Source: Acidobacteriota bacterium (GTDB lineage Bacteria > Acidobacteriota > Thermoanaerobaculia > Gp7-AA8). Taken from it: a DNA stretch of 64,000 nt. The DNA lies in the NCBI GenBank assembly GCA_021325515.1, contig JAJPHC010000013.1:312001-376000 (forward strand), read 5' to 3'. Below the pieces are notes generated by a model. The model was not told the origin of the DNA and made no database searches. It saw only the letters and a list, made by a program, of their open reading frames with translations. Position numbers and translations under genes: made by a program. Each line of letters starts with the position of its first letter. Position 1 is the stretch's first letter. This document shows positions 34,928 through 42,400 of this stretch, piece after piece.

Positions 34928-35347
34928 TTACTCAACTTTGTGCAGCTCCCATGGGCCCATGCAGGTGAGCTGCAGTACCGATTCTTCAGGGATCGAGAGG
35001 TAGTGGTGCATGTTCGGCGGATTGACGTAGAAGCCGCCGGCGCTGAAGGCCGTGGTCTTCTTTTCGTCGACGTTGTCGCCGAACCCGACGAGCACTTTGC
35101 CGCTGATGACCGTCACGCGCTCGTCGCGCGGATGCCAGTGGGGAGGGATGACGGTGCCCGGGGGGAGCTTGATGCGCATTGTGAACATGCCTTCGGCTTT
35201 CGGATCGCCCTCGAGGATTGCGATCTTCGCCCCTTTCGGCAGCGTCGATGGCGCGTCTTTCCATTCGACGCTGGTGATCTGGATCTGGGCCAGGCAACTG
35301 AGGACAGGCAACAGGCAGCAGGCGAAGAAAGCGAGGCGAGTGCGCAT
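34928..35347 (-). CDS. Secreted cupin-domain protein
   Basis: 139 residues with a Cys-rich signal peptide (FFACCLLPVLSCLAQ; a VLSC lipobox is possible) and a cupin fold. PGTVIPPHWHPRDERVTVISGK gives the HxH...E metal motif (described in part) and PNMHHYL gives the second histidine. Extracytoplasmic cupins of this type are common in acidobacteria and have no settled role. The signal-peptide codons overlap a CTGCCTGTTGCCTG repeat. It lies between namZ and rluA. Confidence 0.8.
   Translation of the reverse strand: MRTRLAFFACCLLPVLSCLAQIQITSVEWKDAPSTLPKGAKIAILEGDPKAEGMFTMRIKLPPGTVIPPHWHPRDERVTVISGKVLVGFGDNVDEKKTTAFSAGGFYVNPPNMHHYLSIPEESVLQLTCMGPWELHKVE
35296..35332. repeat. CAGGCAACAGGCAGCAGG-type tract within the cupin signal peptide
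   Basis: Short CTG-CCT-GTT units, read on the minus strand, encode the signal peptide core. The tract is related to those at 20911-20988 and 36596-36617. Confidence 0.45.
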
Positions 35348-35408
35348 GGCGCATTATCCATCGCGCGTCTCGCTTGTTGACGGGCTGCGGGCGAGGATGT
35401 CCGTTCCG

Positions 35409-36593
35409 CTAATCGGTCGAGCGGTAGAGGAGGAACTCCTCGCGAGTTCTCGCGAACGCTCGCAGCTGCTCTTCCCACTCCGCGACCCAGTCGTCGACGT
35501 TGCCATTCGATTCGACGATCTCGCGAAAGCGCGAGCTGCCGGCGAGGAGGTCGATCGCCAGGCGATCGGAAACGAACTCGTACGTCTCGCGCCTCCAGTC
35601 GAACTGCTCCGGATCGAGATCGTGCGCGATCTTCACGCACCAGAGTCCCGTGCGATACGGCTCGAAGGCGCCGCGGTTCGTTACGTGCAGCTCGACTCCT
35701 CCGCACACTTTTCCGGCGTGCTTCTGGAATTGCGGGAGGAAGTAGTGCGGCCGGAAACGGACTCCGGGCAATTCGAGCGAGTTCAGGCGATCCGCCAGCC
35801 TGAATGGATTCAGCCACGGCGCTCCGAAGAACTCGAACGGATGCGTGGTGCCGCGTCCTTCGCTGAGGTTCGTTCCTTCGATGAGGCACATGCCGGGATA
35901 GACCGTCGCGGTGTACACCGTCGGCATGTTCGGCGACGGGATCACCCAGGCCAGGCCGGTGTCGCCCCACCACATGCCGCGCCGCCATCCGCGCATCGGC
36001 ACGACCGTGAGATCGCACCTAAGATGAAAGACTTCGTTGAAGTAGCGCGCGAGCTCGCCCGCCGTCATTCCGTGGCGCGTCGGGAGCGGGAACATGCCGA
36101 CGAAGCTCGAGTACTTCTCTTCACGGATGTTGCCCTCGAGGTGATAGCCGTCGATCGGATTCGGGCGATCGAGCACGATGACTTTCAAGCCGAGCGGCGC
36201 CGCTTCGCGCATGCAGATCGCCATCGTGTAGATGAACGTGTAGTAACGCGAGCCGATGTCCTGCAGATCGACGACGAGCGCATCGAGGGTCTTGAGAACG
36301 TCGCGGCGCGGAACGAGATCCTGCTCGCTGCGGCCATACAGCGAATAGACCGGCAGGCCGGTGACGGGATCGGCGGAATGGTCGACATGGGCCATGTCCT
36401 GCGCCTCGCCCCAGATGCCGTGCTCCGGGCCGAAGAGCGCGGTGAGCTTCCATCCGCGGCCTGCGTTGAGCAGGCGCACCGCGTGCTGCAGATCGGAGGC
36501 AACAGCGCTTTGATTGGTGACGAGTCCGATCTTGCGGCCGAGGATGGGAGCGGGTTCGTCGAGGAGAACTTCGAGACCGGGTTGTACGTGCAT
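35409..36593 (-). CDS. namZ: DUF1343/NamZ-type exo-beta-N-acetylmuramidase
   Basis: 394 residues. It opens with GLEVLLDEP and KIGLVTNQSA, then LFGPEHGIWGEAQDMAHV, VVDLQDIGSRYYTF and the SEGRGTTHPFEFFGAPW block, all hallmarks of DUF1343. Bacillus NamZ removes terminal MurNAc from peptidoglycan fragments (family GH171). Most secreted members have a signal peptide; none is visible here and upstream codons hit the moaB stop, so this copy should be cytoplasmic and act on imported muropeptides or recycle its own wall. The gap to moaB is 24 bases. Confidence 0.87.
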   Translation of the reverse strand: MHVQPGLEVLLDEPAPILGRKIGLVTNQSAVASDLQHAVRLLNAGRGWKLTALFGPEHGIWGEAQDMAHVDHSADPVTGLPVYSLYGRSEQDLVPRRDVLKTLDALVVDLQDIGSRYYTFIYTMAICMREAAPLGLKVIVLDRPNPIDGYHLEGNIREEKYSSFVGMFPLPTRHGMTAGELARYFNEVFHLRCDLTVVPMRGWRRGMWWGDTGLAWVIPSPNMPTVYTATVYPGMCLIEGTNLSEGRGTTHPFEFFGAPWLNPFRLADRLNSLELPGVRFRPHYFLPQFQKHAGKVCGGVELHVTNRGAFEPYRTGLWCVKIAHDLDPEQFDWRRETYEFVSDRLAIDLLAGSSRFREIVESNGNVDDWVAEWEEQLRAFARTREEFLLYRSTD

Positions 36594-36595
36594 TC

Positions 36596-36617
36596 TCAGA
36601 CAGCAGGCAGCAGGCGG
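36596..36617. repeat. CAGACAGCAGGCAGCAGG tract between moaB and namZ
   Basis: Fills the whole intergenic gap. It is related to the tracts that encode signal peptides at 20911-20988 and 35296-35332. Confidence 0.5.
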
Positions 36618-37085
36618 TCAGGCATGCTGCGTGTTTCCTTCCAGTAGTTGAAGTGCGTGCGGAATCAACGGAAGAACGGCTTCGAGATTCTCCGTTGCGC
36701 CGCGCACGCTTCCGGGGAGATTCACGACCAGTGCCGGGCCGCGAGTCGCGGCCTGCGCGCGAGAGAGTGCGGCCATGGGAGCGGTGCGGCGCATCGTCTC
36801 GCCGAAGCCGGGGATCACGCGCTCGCAGACGCGCAGCGTCGCTTCGGGCGTGACATCGCGGGCGGCGATGCCGGTGCCGCCTGTGGTGACGACGAGCCGG
36901 ATGCCGCCGGCGGTCGCGTTCTCGATCGCCGTTGCGATCGCGTCGACCTCATCGGGAACGACGATGATGGCGTCGACTTCGCAGCCGTTCGCCAGGAGCA
37001 GATCGCGCACCGCGGGGCCGGAGCGATCTTCGCGCTCGCCGCGCGAAGCAGCGTCGCTGCAGGTGATGACGCGGGCGCGAATCAT
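36618..37085 (-). CDS. moaB: MoaB/Mog-family molybdenum cofactor protein
   Basis: 155 residues from ATG 37085. The molybdopterin-binding fold is shown by ITCSDAASRG, VTTGGTGIAARDVTPEA and VVNLPGSVRGATENL. MoaB/Mog proteins adenylylate molybdopterin before metal insertion. No other moa/moe gene is nearby, so it serves a pathway encoded elsewhere. A TACAAT element 9 bases before ATG predicts a leaderless message. The gene is divergent from queA and heads the namZ-cupin-rluA run. Confidence 0.9.
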   Translation of the reverse strand: MIRARVITCSDAASRGEREDRSGPAVRDLLLANGCEVDAIIVVPDEVDAIATAIENATAGGIRLVVTTGGTGIAARDVTPEATLRVCERVIPGFGETMRRTAPMAALSRAQAATRGPALVVNLPGSVRGATENLEAVLPLIPHALQLLEGNTQHA

Positions 37086-37094
37086 TGCCCGCGT

Positions 37095-37100
37095 ATTGTA
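37095..37100 (-). promoter_or_regulatory. -10-like TACAAT, 9 bases before moaB
   Basis: On the plus strand the overlapping TATGGT (37099-37104) shares the TA and could serve queA, giving the same ANNNTANNNT layout as at 20996 and 57116. Confidence 0.45.
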
Positions 37101-37113
37101 TGGTGCGGGTGTC

Positions 37114-37162
37114 GGACAACCTCTCGGGTTGTCCACTCCGGCGAGCTGAGAGCTTGTCCTGC
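37114..37162. repeat. Palindromic repeat, family C, in the queA leader
   Basis: GGACAACC - TCTCG - GGTTGTCC (37114-37134) is an 8-bp stem, followed by a second degenerate unit GAGCTGAGAGCTTGTCC. If transcribed, it lies in the queA 5' leader. Confidence 0.65.
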
Positions 37163-37166
37163 ACGT

Positions 37167-38201
37167 ATGCGTCGAACCGACTTTTCCTACGATCTTCCTC
37201 AAGAGCTCATCGCGCAGGAGCCGCGGCCGCGCGGACGGTCGCGGATGATGGTGGTGACGCCGGGCGCCCCGGTGGAGCACGACTCGTTCGCGAATTTTCC
37301 GGAACGGCTCGATCCGCGCGACGTGCTCGTCATCAACGACACGCGCGTCATTCCGGCGCGGCTCTATGCCGAGCCGAAGGGACAGATGAAGAAACCGATC
37401 GAGCTGCTGCTGACGCGGCAACTCGACGAGTCGATGTGGGAGGCGTGGTGCAAGCCGGCGAAGCGTGTGCGCGTTGGCGATTCGCTTCGATTCTCTCCGC
37501 TGCTGACGGCGGCCGTGATGGACAAGCGCGCCGACGGGACGATCGTCGCGCGGTTCGAAGGACCGGCCGAGGAGCTGGAGCGGGTCGGTGTGCCGCCGCT
37601 GCCGCCGTACATCGCGCGTGAGACGCCGCGCGAGAGCGACAAGGAGTCGTATCAGACGGTGTACGCGGCGGAGCGCGGCGCGATTGCCGCGCCGACCGCG
37701 GGTCTGCACTTCACGCCGGAGATTCTCGACCGGATCGCCGCGCGCGGAATCGACATCATCCGCATCACGCTCCACGTAGGCCTCGGGACCTTCAAGCCGG
37801 TGAAGGTGGACGACATCGCCGAGCACCGGATGGACTCCGAGCGCTACACGATTTCCGAAGCGGCGGCGGCGTCGCTGAATCGCGCGCTCGCGGAACAGCG
37901 CTCGATCGTGGCGGTGGGGACGACGTCGGTGCGCACGCTGGAGAGTGCGATTCGTGCCGGCGATGGCAGCTTTCGCGCGGGATCGGCGGAGACCTCGATC
38001 TTCATCACGCCGGGCTTCGAGTTTCGCGCGGTCGACAAGATGTTGACCAATTTCCATCTGCCGGAGTCGACGCTGATCATGCTGGTGTCGGCCTTCGCCG
38101 GCATGGAGACGATCCGCAATGCGTACGCGGCGGCGATCGCGGAGAAGTATTTCTTTTACAGTTACGGCGATTGCATGCTGCTCGCGAGGCAGCCGGCCTG
38201 A
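37167..38201 (+). CDS. queA: tRNA preQ1 34 S-adenosylmethionine ribosyltransferase-isomerase
   Basis: 344 residues, full length. YDLPQELIAQEP near the N-terminus, DVLVINDTRVIPARL, PTAGLHFTPEIL, VGLGTFKPV and TNFHLPESTLIMLVSAFAG are the QueA signatures. It transfers and rearranges the ribose of AdoMet onto 7-aminomethyl-7-deazaguanine at tRNA position 34, the penultimate step of queuosine synthesis. No tgt or queG is adjacent in the window. The ATG at 37167 follows the family C palindrome. Confidence 0.95.
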   Translation: MRRTDFSYDLPQELIAQEPRPRGRSRMMVVTPGAPVEHDSFANFPERLDPRDVLVINDTRVIPARLYAEPKGQMKKPIELLLTRQLDESMWEAWCKPAKRVRVGDSLRFSPLLTAAVMDKRADGTIVARFEGPAEELERVGVPPLPPYIARETPRESDKESYQTVYAAERGAIAAPTAGLHFTPEILDRIAARGIDIIRITLHVGLGTFKPVKVDDIAEHRMDSERYTISEAAAASLNRALAEQRSIVAVGTTSVRTLESAIRAGDGSFRAGSAETSIFITPGFEFRAVDKMLTNFHLPESTLIMLVSAFAGMETIRNAYAAAIAEKYFFYSYGDCMLLARQPA

Positions 38202-38205
38202 CCCC

Positions 38206-38541
38206 TCACCAGTAGCCGGTCGTGATCTCACAATCGCCGCACACGATCGCCTGACACGCCAGCCGTTCCTCGGGGGCGAGACCCCGCTGTTCCGAGACGC
38301 GGCGCTCGATGGTCGTCGGTTCGTCGAGATTCTCCGCGCCGTTCACGACCCGGACGCGGCAGCGCGCACAGATTCCGATGCCGCCGCAGGAATTGCCAAG
38401 CGGCGCCCCCGCTCTCCGGGCGACGTCGAGCAGCGTCTCGTCGCGATGGGCCGGGGCGGCGAGGCCGAGCGGACTGAATGTCACGATTCTTGACGAGGTG
38501 TTCACAGGATCTTCGCGACACGCCAGGAAACTTCGGCGCAC
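38206..38541 (-). CDS. [2Fe-2S] ferredoxin
   Basis: 111 residues from GTG 38541 (GTG 38505 gives 99). The cluster ligands are C52-x5-C58-x2-C61-x34-C96, in NSCGGIGICARC and LACQAIV. This spacing is that of plant-type or chlorosome-type ferredoxins used as electron carriers for oxidoreductases. The C-terminus has extra cysteines (C101, C104). No partner reductase is adjacent. It converges with queA, with 4 bases between them. Confidence 0.88.
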   Translation of the reverse strand: MRRSFLACREDPVNTSSRIVTFSPLGLAAPAHRDETLLDVARRAGAPLGNSCGGIGICARCRVRVVNGAENLDEPTTIERRVSEQRGLAPEERLACQAIVCGDCEITTGYW

Positions 38542-38578
38542 GATTGACGTCTATTAGAGCAGACGTTTGGAGGACATG

Positions 38579-38908
38579 ATGAATGCCACGGATGAAACGA
38601 AACTCGCGGAACTGATCGTCAGTGTGCTGCCGGAGGGGAGCGTGGTGCGGGTCTGCAGCGACGATCGGGAATCGGTTCGTTATGCCGTGCGCGACGGAAA
38701 TCTGAAGCTCCGCTCCGTGATTCTTCGCCGCGCGTCGCTGCGGCGGCTGCTCCACGATCCGATCGGATTCGTGAAGGTCGAGTATCTGCAGCGCGAACTG
38801 AAGAAGGCCGCGAAACAAAGCCGGGAATTCAACTATCCGCGGCCGACGCGGCTGCACCGGCCGGCGGTAGTCCCGGAGCGAATGCGGGCGATGGCGGGGA
38901 TTTTTTAA
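38579..38908 (+). CDS. Unknown small protein, 109 residues
   Basis: Start ATG 38579, chosen because GGAGG (38569-38573) lies 5 bases upstream; an ATG at 38576 is too close. The protein is basic in its second half (RRASLRRLL, KKAAKQSRE) and has no recognised domain. The gene ends at a family B repeat. It may bind nucleic acid, judged only by charge. Confidence 0.6.
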   Translation: MNATDETKLAELIVSVLPEGSVVRVCSDDRESVRYAVRDGNLKLRSVILRRASLRRLLHDPIGFVKVEYLQRELKKAAKQSREFNYPRPTRLHRPAVVPERMRAMAGIF

Positions 38909-38910
38909 TG

Positions 38911-39007
38911 GATGGGACTGATGGGACGGATGGGACGGATAGGACGGATGGGTTGCCTCCCATCGGTCCCATCCGTCCCATCGGTCCCATCCGTCCTATC
39001 CGTCCCA
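38911..39007. repeat. Inverted array of 9-base GGGACGGAT units, family B (second copy)
   Basis: Units of GATGGGACG-type read forwards from 38911 to 38952, then after a short loop in reverse from 38959 to 39007. It lies between the unknown 109-residue gene and the Lrp gene, 50 bases before the latter. Confidence 0.85.
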
Positions 39008-39057
39008 CCCTCACTCAACCTTCAATTCGAAGGTTCCAATCTTGATCTAGCGTCGAA

Positions 39058-39078
39058 ATGACGGTAAACTACCGTCAT
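39058..39078. promoter_or_regulatory. 9-bp perfect dyad, probable Lrp operator over its own -10 and start
   Basis: ATGACGGTA - AAC - TACCGTCAT is a perfect inverted repeat ending in the ATG of the Lrp gene. TAAACT (39065-39070), the likely -10, lies inside it, so bound regulator would block transcription. Autorepression is usual for Lrp/AsnC proteins. Confidence 0.7.
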
Positions 39079-39553
39079 GTCTGTCGATCTGGATGATCTC
39101 GACCGCCGCATCGTCTCCCTCCTCCTCCAGGATGGGCGGACTCCTGCTGCGCAGATCGCCGATCGCATCGGGCTTTCCCGGCCTGCCGTCGCCGACCGTA
39201 TCGAGAAGCTCGAAAAGCTCGGCGTCATCCGCGGGATCACCGTCGTCGTCGATCCCGAAGCGATGGGCCGCCGTGTCACGGCATTCGTGGCAGCGCGCGG
39301 CGTGCACACGCTCACTGCGAAAGCGGCGAAGCTGTTTCGCTCGATCATCGCCGATGACGAAGTCCTCGAAGCGCACACCGTCGCCGGCGACGACTGCTAT
39401 CTGCTGAAGGTCCGGACGGACTCGATCGCGTCGCTCAACACGCTCGTCGGAAAATTGACTGCGCCTCCGCTGTCGCTGAACACACGCACGACGATCGTGA
39501 TGCAGACGCACTGCGAGAAAGTCGGCGGCATCGTGCTCGGAGATGCGTCATGA
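39077..39553 (+). CDS. Lrp/AsnC-family transcriptional regulator
   Basis: 158 residues. N-terminal winged HTH (LDDLDRRIVSLLLQDGRTPAAQIADRIGLS-type start, summarised; recognition part around residues 35-50) and a C-terminal RAM domain with TVAGDDCYLLKV, which binds amino-acid effectors and mediates octamer assembly. Its stop overlaps the EamA exporter start (ATGA), a common regulator-exporter pairing, suggesting that it senses an amino acid and controls its efflux. It has a perfect dyad over its own start. Confidence 0.92.
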   Translation: MSVDLDDLDRRIVSLLLQDGRTPAAQIADRIGLSRPAVADRIEKLEKLGVIRGITVVVDPEAMGRRVTAFVAARGVHTLTAKAAKLFRSIIADDEVLEAHTVAGDDCYLLKVRTDSIASLNTLVGKLTAPPLSLNTRTTIVMQTHCEKVGGIVLGDAS

Positions 39554-40506
39554 AGCGCGCGCAGGTTCTGGCGTACGTCGCTTTCGGCGTCGTCTGCCTC
39601 GTCTGGGGAACGACGTACCTCGCGATTCGCATCGCGGTGGAGACCGTTCCGCCGCTGCTGCTCACCGGCATTCGCTACACGGTCGCCGGTTTGATCATGC
39701 TGACGATCACGCTCCTGCGCGGCGAGCGTCTGCCGCGCGATCGCCGCACCCTCGGCGAGCTCGCGCTGATCGGCGCGCTCATGGTCGGCGGCGGCAACCT
39801 CGCCGTCGTCTGGGCCGAGCAATACGTGCCGAGCGGCATGGCGGCGCTGCTCGTTGCTACGGCGCCGTTCTGGGCCGCGATCCTCGAAGCCGTGCGGAAG
39901 AATGGAGAGCACATCGGTCCGCGCCGCGGCGCCGGGATGCTCGTCGGCTTCATCGGAGTCGCACTGCTCGTGACTCCCAGCGGTGCCGGCCATCACTTCG
40001 CGCCGGGATTCCTCGCCGGCGCGCTCGTGATCCAGCTCGGATCGCTCTGCTGGCAGTACGGCATGGTGCGTGGCAAACATTTTCTGCACGGAGTGTCGAT
40101 GATGCCTTCGGCAACGCTGCAGATGCTCATCGGCGGAGTCCTGGTTACGATCGTCGGACTCGCGATCGGTGAAGGCTCGCGCCTGACCTTCACATCGCGC
40201 TCCCTCGGCGGCCTCGCGTATCTCACGATCTTCGGATCGGTGATCGCCTACACCTCGTTCGTCTACGCGCTGGGGCACATGCGGGCGACGAGTCTCTCGC
40301 TCTACGCCTACGTGAATCCCGCCGTCGCCGTCGTTCTCGGCGCCGCCATCCTCAACGAGCAACTGACGCTGCTGTCGATCGTCGCGATGGTCGTCATCCT
40401 GGCCGGAGTCGCGATCGTGCAGATGGCGAAAGGCGCTGACGCTCCTGCGGAGCGGGCGCCAGGCGCTGGGCGCGAGGCGCAGACGCTCCTGCGGAGCGGG
40501 CGCTAG
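39550..40506 (+). CDS. EamA/DMT-family exporter
   Basis: 318 residues with ten hydrophobic helices in two EamA halves (VWGTTYLAIRIAVETVPP in the first, GSVIAYTSFVYALGHMRATSLSLYAYVNP in the second, described in part). RhtA/YdcZ-type relatives export amino acids or other metabolites. It is translationally coupled to the Lrp gene. The last 25 residues (APAERAPGAG and so on) and the stop are encoded by the first units of a tandem repeat, so the native end was probably extended by the repeat. Confidence 0.9.
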   Translation: MKRAQVLAYVAFGVVCLVWGTTYLAIRIAVETVPPLLLTGIRYTVAGLIMLTITLLRGERLPRDRRTLGELALIGALMVGGGNLAVVWAEQYVPSGMAALLVATAPFWAAILEAVRKNGEHIGPRRGAGMLVGFIGVALLVTPSGAGHHFAPGFLAGALVIQLGSLCWQYGMVRGKHFLHGVSMMPSATLQMLIGGVLVTIVGLAIGEGSRLTFTSRSLGGLAYLTIFGSVIAYTSFVYALGHMRATSLSLYAYVNPAVAVVLGAAILNEQLTLLSIVAMVVILAGVAIVQMAKGADAPAERAPGAGREAQTLLRSGR

Positions 40507-40697
40507 GCGCAGGCGCGAGGCGCAGACGCTCCTGCGGAGCGGGCGCTAGGCGCTGGGCGCGAGGCGCATGGGACAGGCGAGTTTTCTGATGCCGACGAGC
40601 ATTGGTGCTTTTCGCGATCACGCGTTTCTGGCGACGCAGCTACCCGCGCCCAGCGCCTAGCGCCTCGCGCCAGCGCCGTAAGGCGCCCAGCGCCGCT
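40438..40697. repeat. 44-base tandem units with an inverted counterpart, family D
   Basis: Units beginning GACGCTCCTGCGGAGCGGG start at 40438, 40482 and 40525, joined by GGCGCTAGGCGC/CTGGGCGCGAGG pieces. After about 70 unique bases, CGCCCAGCGCCTAGCGCCTCGCGCC and a similar stretch run in reverse (40645-40697; described in pieces). The tract covers the EamA C-terminus and the gap to the DHH gene. Confidence 0.8.
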
Positions 40698-41622
40698 ACC
40701 CGTCCTGCTTGCACTGCTCGATGATCTCGCGGATCTTCTCTTCGGCTCCCGCGACGGCGAGCTGGCAGGTGCCGGCTCCGCGGTGGCCGCCGCCGCCGTA
40801 GCGATCCATCAGTTTGCCGACATCCGTCTTCGATGTCCGGTTGAAGATCGAGTGGCCGAGGGCGCAGACGACGAACTCGCCCTTCTTGCCGTCGAAGACG
40901 CGTACCTGAATGTTCTGCTCGGGGAACATCGTGTAGATCAGGAAGCGGTTGCCAGTGGGCATCTCGCCGAGGCCGCGCAGATCGGTCACGATCACGTTGC
41001 CTTCGACGCGTGAGTGCTCCTGCATCACACGCTTGAACTTTTCCTGACCTTCGAAGTAGCGGTCGATGCGCTCCTTCACGTCCGGTTGCGCGAGGATCTC
41101 GTCGACGGACATCGTCGGAATCCACTCGACCATCTTCATCATGAGCTCGCGATTGCTCACGCGATAGCTGTGGTAATAGGCGAGGCCGGTGCGCGGATCC
41201 ATCACGTACGAGAGGAGGATCCAGCCCGTCGGGCTCACGACGTCTTCGTGAGAGAGTTGCGCGGAGTCGGACTTGTCGACGGATTCGAGCAGCGCGTCGT
41301 ACTTTGCGAGCTTCGCCCCTTCGCCCTTCTCCTTGTAGTAGTTGTAGACGACGCGTGCGGCCGACGGCGCGACTTCGAAGCGGCCTTTGAAATCGGTATG
41401 GCCGACATCGTTGCGCACCGCTTCGCTGGAGTGATGATCGAACCAGAGACCCACGGCAGGGACGTAGGGGAGGTTCGTCAGGATGTCGTCCGGGCCAACC
41501 GAGATCTTGCCGTCCTGCACATCTTTCGGGTGCACGAACTCGATCTTGTCGATGTTCGCCACTTCCCTGAGCAGGACTGCGCAGACGAGTCCGTCGAAAT
41601 CGGAACGGGTGATCAGCCGCAT
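40696..41622 (-). CDS. DHH-superfamily phosphoesterase (exopolyphosphatase-like)
   Basis: 308 residues. RSDFDGLVCAVLL (D8, D10), WFDHHSSE with the DHH triad and the C-terminal DHHA1 motif GGGGHRGAGTC are intact. Relatives hydrolyse polyphosphate ends, oligoribonucleotides or cyclic dinucleotides. The GGDEF protein at 16.3-18.2 kb makes c-di-GMP turnover conceivable, but nothing in this sequence shows specificity. A TAGAAT element and an AGGAG SD precede the ATG. It is monocistronic. Confidence 0.85.
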   Translation of the reverse strand: MRLITRSDFDGLVCAVLLREVANIDKIEFVHPKDVQDGKISVGPDDILTNLPYVPAVGLWFDHHSSEAVRNDVGHTDFKGRFEVAPSAARVVYNYYKEKGEGAKLAKYDALLESVDKSDSAQLSHEDVVSPTGWILLSYVMDPRTGLAYYHSYRVSNRELMMKMVEWIPTMSVDEILAQPDVKERIDRYFEGQEKFKRVMQEHSRVEGNVIVTDLRGLGEMPTGNRFLIYTMFPEQNIQVRVFDGKKGEFVVCALGHSIFNRTSKTDVGKLMDRYGGGGHRGAGTCQLAVAGAEEKIREIIEQCKQDG

Positions 41623-41663
41623 CGTGATACTCCTGTGAAAAATTTCGCGGATTCTATCCCACG

Positions 41664-42365
41664 ATGACGCGCCTGATCGTGATCTGCTCGATGGCTCTCG
41701 CAGCAGCAGCCCTGTTTGACGCCGCGACGGAGCCGAAGCAGCTCGCCGCGAGACTCGGCTCCGCCCCTGTCGTCGTCGAGCTCTTTACATCGCAGGGATG
41801 TTCCTCCTGCCCTCCGGCAGACGAGCTCCTCGGAACCATCGCGCGCGACTCCGCGCTGCGCGGCCACGTCATTCCTCTCGCCTTTCACGTCGACTACTGG
41901 AACCGCCTCGGCTGGCGCGATCCCTTTTCATCGGCGGAGTGGTCGCAGCGCCAGGCTCTCTACGTCCGTTCATTCGGATTGAGCGGCGCGTATACGCCGC
42001 AGGCGGTGGTGAATGGTTCCCATGAGCTCGTCGGGTCGAGCGCAGGAGCACTCTTCGCGGCGATCGAGAAGGAGTCGAAGCGGACGCCTGTCGCGTCGCT
42101 TCGCATCGCGGATGGCATGGTCGACGTCGATTCCCCGCGCGCGCTGGAGCTCATCGCTCTCGCAGTCGATGAATCGCAGACGACGAAGGTTGCGCGTGGA
42201 GAAAACGGCGGCCGCACTCTGGTGAACTACGCGATCGTGAAGAAACTCGTCCGTCTGGGATCCGTGCAGGGCCATGTCCAGCAGCAGTTGCCGGAGGGAA
42301 CGTCCGTCGTGCTGCTGCAGGACGCGAAGACGATGCGGATCGAGACTGCTGCAGCCGCGCGTTAG
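41664..42365 (+). CDS. DUF1223 thioredoxin-like secreted protein
   Basis: 233 residues. A signal peptide-like start (LIVICSMALAAAALFDA) is followed by VVELFTSQGCSSCPPADELL, the CSSC thioredoxin-like motif of DUF1223, and YTPQAVVNG (a cis-Pro-type loop). DUF1223 proteins are periplasmic thiol-disulfide candidates. A second hairpin-like GGACGAGACGTCC sequence lies after the gene. It is divergent from the DHH gene. Confidence 0.85.
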   Translation: MTRLIVICSMALAAAALFDAATEPKQLAARLGSAPVVVELFTSQGCSSCPPADELLGTIARDSALRGHVIPLAFHVDYWNRLGWRDPFSSAEWSQRQALYVRSFGLSGAYTPQAVVNGSHELVGSSAGALFAAIEKESKRTPVASLRIADGMVDVDSPRALELIALAVDESQTTKVARGENGGRTLVNYAIVKKLVRLGSVQGHVQQQLPEGTSVVLLQDAKTMRIETAAAAR

Positions 42366-42400
42366 TTTGCCGGCGAGCGGACGAGACGTCCGGCTGCACC

